From Lachnospiraceae bacterium (lineage in GTDB: Bacteria; Bacillota; Clostridia; Lachnospirales; Lachnospiraceae), in assembly GCA_017480565.1 (NCBI GenBank), contig JAFVAL010000072.1:1-64000 (forward strand): a DNA stretch of 64,000 nt, read 5' to 3'. Under the pieces are notes generated by a model. The model saw nothing but the letters and a program-made list of their open reading frames with translations. It was not told the DNA's origin and did not search any database. Below, one piece after another: positions 62,131 through 64,000 of this stretch (within the stretch, counting starts at the first letter, position 1; the number at the start of each line of letters is the position of its first letter). A program made the position numbers and the translations under genes.

Positions 62131-62820
62131 ATGAAAACCGTAGGAATCGTGCTTGCAGGCGGGAGCGGACGCCGGATGGGAACGGCGGTAGAAAAGCAAT
62201 ATCTGCCCATCAAAGGCTATCCGGTGCTTTATTATTCCCTGGCAGCGATGCAGGAGAGCTTTCTGGATGAAATCATTTTGGTGGCCGGGGCGGATCGTAT
62301 CGAGTACTGCCGCGAAGAAATTGTGGAGCGGTATCATTTCACCAAAGTAACGAAGATCGTCGCGGGCGGCGCGGAGCGCTATGATTCTGTGGCAAATGCA
62401 CTCGCAGCGATCGACGTAGCGGACTATGTTTTCATCCACGACGGGGCGAGGCCTTGTCTGACCGCGGAAATACTCTCAAGGGGACTTGCGTGCGTAAAGG
62501 AAATGGGCGCGTGCGTGGCCGCGGTGAGATCGAAAGACACGGTAAAGATCGTAGAAGTGGACGGAAAGATCTCCTACACGCCGAACCGGGAGAGTGTCTG
62601 GATCATCCAGACCCCGCAGGTGTTCGCCTTTGATCTGATCCGCGAGGCACATGAGAAAATGAAAATGGTGGATAAAACCGGGATCACCGACGATGCGATG
62701 GTCGTCGAGAAGATGCTCGGCGCGCCGGTGTATGTGTTCGAGGGTGATTACAAGAATATCAAGATCACGACGGCGGAGGATCTGACGACGGCAGAAGAGT
62801 ATCTGAATTTATTTGCATAA
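62131..62820 (+). CDS. ispD: IspD, 2-C-methyl-D-erythritol 4-phosphate cytidylyltransferase
   Basis: The 229-residue protein has the nucleotide-binding LAGGSGRRMGTAVEKQYLPI, FIHDGARPCL, VRSKDTVK and TPQVFAFDLI, KITTAEDLTTAE at the end. It catalyses the CTP-dependent third step of the MEP isoprenoid pathway. A sugar-nucleotide cytidylyltransferase of the same family (TarI-like) is a less likely alternative since no teichoic-acid genes are near. Confidence 0.88.
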   Translation: MKTVGIVLAGGSGRRMGTAVEKQYLPIKGYPVLYYSLAAMQESFLDEIILVAGADRIEYCREEIVERYHFTKVTKIVAGGAERYDSVANALAAIDVADYVFIHDGARPCLTAEILSRGLACVKEMGACVAAVRSKDTVKIVEVDGKISYTPNRESVWIIQTPQVFAFDLIREAHEKMKMVDKTGITDDAMVVEKMLGAPVYVFEGDYKNIKITTAEDLTTAEEYLNLFA

Positions 62821-62852
62821 ACGAATGTATGCTGTGAAAGGTGGGGCTATCG

Positions 62853-63647
62853 ATGGAAGTATATGAATTCGGAAAAGAGAATGATCGGAAGATCGTCCTG
62901 ATTCCTGGCAACATGATGTGCTGGAAGCAGTTTGAGAACGTGATTCCTTTGCTTGCAAATGAATTTCATATCATCGCGATCAGCACGGACGGCTACGACG
63001 GGACAGGGGAGACAATTTTCACGACCGCGGAAGCATCTGCCGAAGGGCTGGAAACGTACATCCGCGAGCATCTGGACGGTGAGATCGACCTCGTATTCGG
63101 AGAGTCATTCGGCGGTGCTACGGCAGGGATCCTTTTTCACAGGCAGTGCGTACGCGTCGGTGCGATGATTCTTAGCGGTCCGCAGTACATGAGCCTCGGA
63201 CCCTTAACCGGGATCCTGTCGGCAATCATCCCGCGCAACCAGTACCGGCTGCTGTATAACATTCAGACGCAAAAGAAACTGCCCTGGCTTTTGAAGGTCT
63301 ACACGCGAACCGACGATGAAAAGCTGCTGGGTCAGTTTAAAAATGTACCGCCCAATATCTCGTTTGACACGTTAAAAAATGCAATGTCTGAGGCAATCAG
63401 ACTGTATGAAACCATCGATGGCTTCCAACCGGATCCTTCCGCCTGCGTGGCCATTTGGCATGGCGCGAAAGAGCCAAACATGAAAATCGCACTGCAGAAG
63501 CTAAAGCGTGCGTGGCCAAACCTGGAGGATCATCCATTTCCTAACTTTGGCCATGGAGAGATCATCGCGCACCCGGATCTGATGGCAGAAGAGATCCGGA
63601 AATTTCTGGAAATTGACGCTGGGAGTATTCGCCAACGAAAAAGTTGA
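62853..63647 (+). CDS. Alpha/beta-hydrolase
   Basis: The 264-residue protein has the alpha/beta-hydrolase pattern: oxyanion loop LIPGNMMCW, nucleophile elbow GESFGG (S85), and a C-terminal FGHGEIIAHP that supplies the catalytic His. Substrate unknown. ATG 62853 follows GAAAGGTGGGG; the in-frame GTG 62841 overlaps that site. It ends before the tRNA-Ser promoter. Confidence 0.8.
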   Translation: MEVYEFGKENDRKIVLIPGNMMCWKQFENVIPLLANEFHIIAISTDGYDGTGETIFTTAEASAEGLETYIREHLDGEIDLVFGESFGGATAGILFHRQCVRVGAMILSGPQYMSLGPLTGILSAIIPRNQYRLLYNIQTQKKLPWLLKVYTRTDDEKLLGQFKNVPPNISFDTLKNAMSEAIRLYETIDGFQPDPSACVAIWHGAKEPNMKIALQKLKRAWPNLEDHPFPNFGHGEIIAHPDLMAEEIRKFLEIDAGSIRQRKS

Positions 63648-63665
63648 AAATAAGAAAATTATTTC

Positions 63666-63694
63666 TTGACATTTAAAAAGAAAGTTGGTATCCT
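63666..63694 (+). promoter_or_regulatory. tRNA-Ser promoter
   Basis: TTGACA (63666-63671), 17 bases, TATCCT (63689-63694). Confidence 0.8.
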
Positions 63695-63709
63695 AGATAA
63701 GCATCGTCT

Positions 63710-63795
63710 GGAGAGGTGTCCGAGTGGTTTAAGGAGCTAGTCTTGAAAACTAGTGACTCCGAAAGGGGCCGTGGGTTCGAATCCCACCTTCTCCG
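63710..63795 (+). tRNA. tRNA-Ser (anticodon TGA)
   Basis: Acceptor GGAGAGG pairs with CTTCTCC (one G-U), discriminator G; anticodon stem CTAGT/ACTAG with loop CTTGAAA giving TGA; long variable arm as in class II tRNAs; T loop TTCGAAT. CCA not encoded. CTCTTTTT follows. Confidence 0.96.
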
Positions 63796-63867
63796 CTCTT
63801 TTTATGGACAATCCCAGACGTTTATATACATTGCATGCAGGTCATCTGCATGAATGATTCAGGCTAT

Positions 63868-63956
63868 GGAGAAGTACCCAAGAGGCTGAAGGGACACCCC
63901 TGGAAAGGGTGCAGGTCGTTAATAGCGGCGCATGGGTTCAAATCCCATCTTCTCCG
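63868..63956 (+). tRNA. tRNA-Ser (anticodon GGA)
   Basis: Acceptor GGAGAAG/CTTCTCC, discriminator G; anticodon stem CACCC/GGGTG with loop CTGGAAA giving GGA; long variable arm; T loop TTCAAAT. CCA not encoded. Probably co-transcribed with the preceding tRNA-Ser. Nothing is recognised in the remaining 44 bases of the window. Confidence 0.96.
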
Positions 63957-64000
63957 CTCCACATTGGCGAAACCTGAGGGATTACTGCGGGCTTTCGGCG

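Overview
The window reads as a chromosomal segment of a Gram-positive anaerobe of the class Clostridia, most likely a Lachnospiraceae-type species. This is an inference from gene content: AGGAGG ribosome binding sites, sigma-A promoters with 17-base spacers, a Firmicutes-style type VII secretion locus, AgrC/LytTR signalling, ThiT under a THI element, ATP-dependent PEP carboxykinase and the tsaE-tsaB-rimI cluster. By eye GC is around 50 percent. AT-richer islands coincide with toxin-antitoxin genes and small unknown genes (about 30.3-31.2 kb, 44.1-44.7 kb and 45.5-46.6 kb).

Layout. 0-3.5 kb: the 3' end of recJ, then one long ORF joining a GH13 alpha-amylase to a GT5 glycogen synthase. 3.6-5.3 kb: a YeiL-like Crp/Fnr regulator divergent from the nucleoside hydrolase rihB, with a perfect 24-base palindrome at a class II activator position. 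5.4-9.1 kb: purC, purB and purA. 9.2-12.9 kb: HAD phosphatase, ADP-dependent sugar kinase family protein, YbaK/ProX deacylase, MazG and an HD protein. 13.1-14.8 kb: pckA with clear promoter and terminator. 14.8-16.9 kb: an AgrC/AgrA-like two-component system on the minus strand.

17.0-30.3 kb is the most unusual part: a twelve-gene, largely overlapping or tightly spaced run encoding a type VII secretion system (EssC, EsaB, WXG100 proteins, WXG-like candidate substrates, a possible EspG-like chaperone). It is bracketed by a complete phosphothreonine module: a PP2C phosphatase, an FHA domain with intact binding residues inside EssC, and a transmembrane Ser/Thr kinase. An OmpA-like lipoprotein opens the run. 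EssA, EssB and EsaA are not recognisable. The arrangement resembles the kinase/phosphatase/FHA control of type VI secretion, here built into a type VII locus.

30.3-45.6 kb: a higBA toxin-antitoxin pair, a P1B-type ATPase with an atypical membrane motif, tRNA-Trp, TauE and short FNT transporters, an XRE-family membrane regulator, SEC-C methionine aminopeptidase, and two back-to-back OmpR/histidine-kinase pairs. The second pair shares a PhoP/PhoB-like direct repeat with a downstream secreted-protein gene; three further membrane or exported proteins of unknown function, two of them paralogous, lie around it. 45.8-54.3 kb: an MNT-HEPN toxin-antitoxin pair, a PfkB kinase divergent from a D-threonate kinase/PdxA2 fusion, a MATE pump, a MORN protein, a TPP riboswitch with thiT, and a KdgK-type kinase. 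54.3-64 kb: housekeeping genes (tex, an RNA methyltransferase-like gene, tsaE, tsaB, rimI, a RNase Z family gene, tsaD, ispD), an alpha/beta hydrolase and two tRNA-Ser genes.

Across the whole window the heptamer CATTTGC (or GCAAATG) occurs far more often than chance would give, in genes and intergenic DNA, in several reading frames and on both strands. All statements of homology come from motif recognition by eye; no database search was run.
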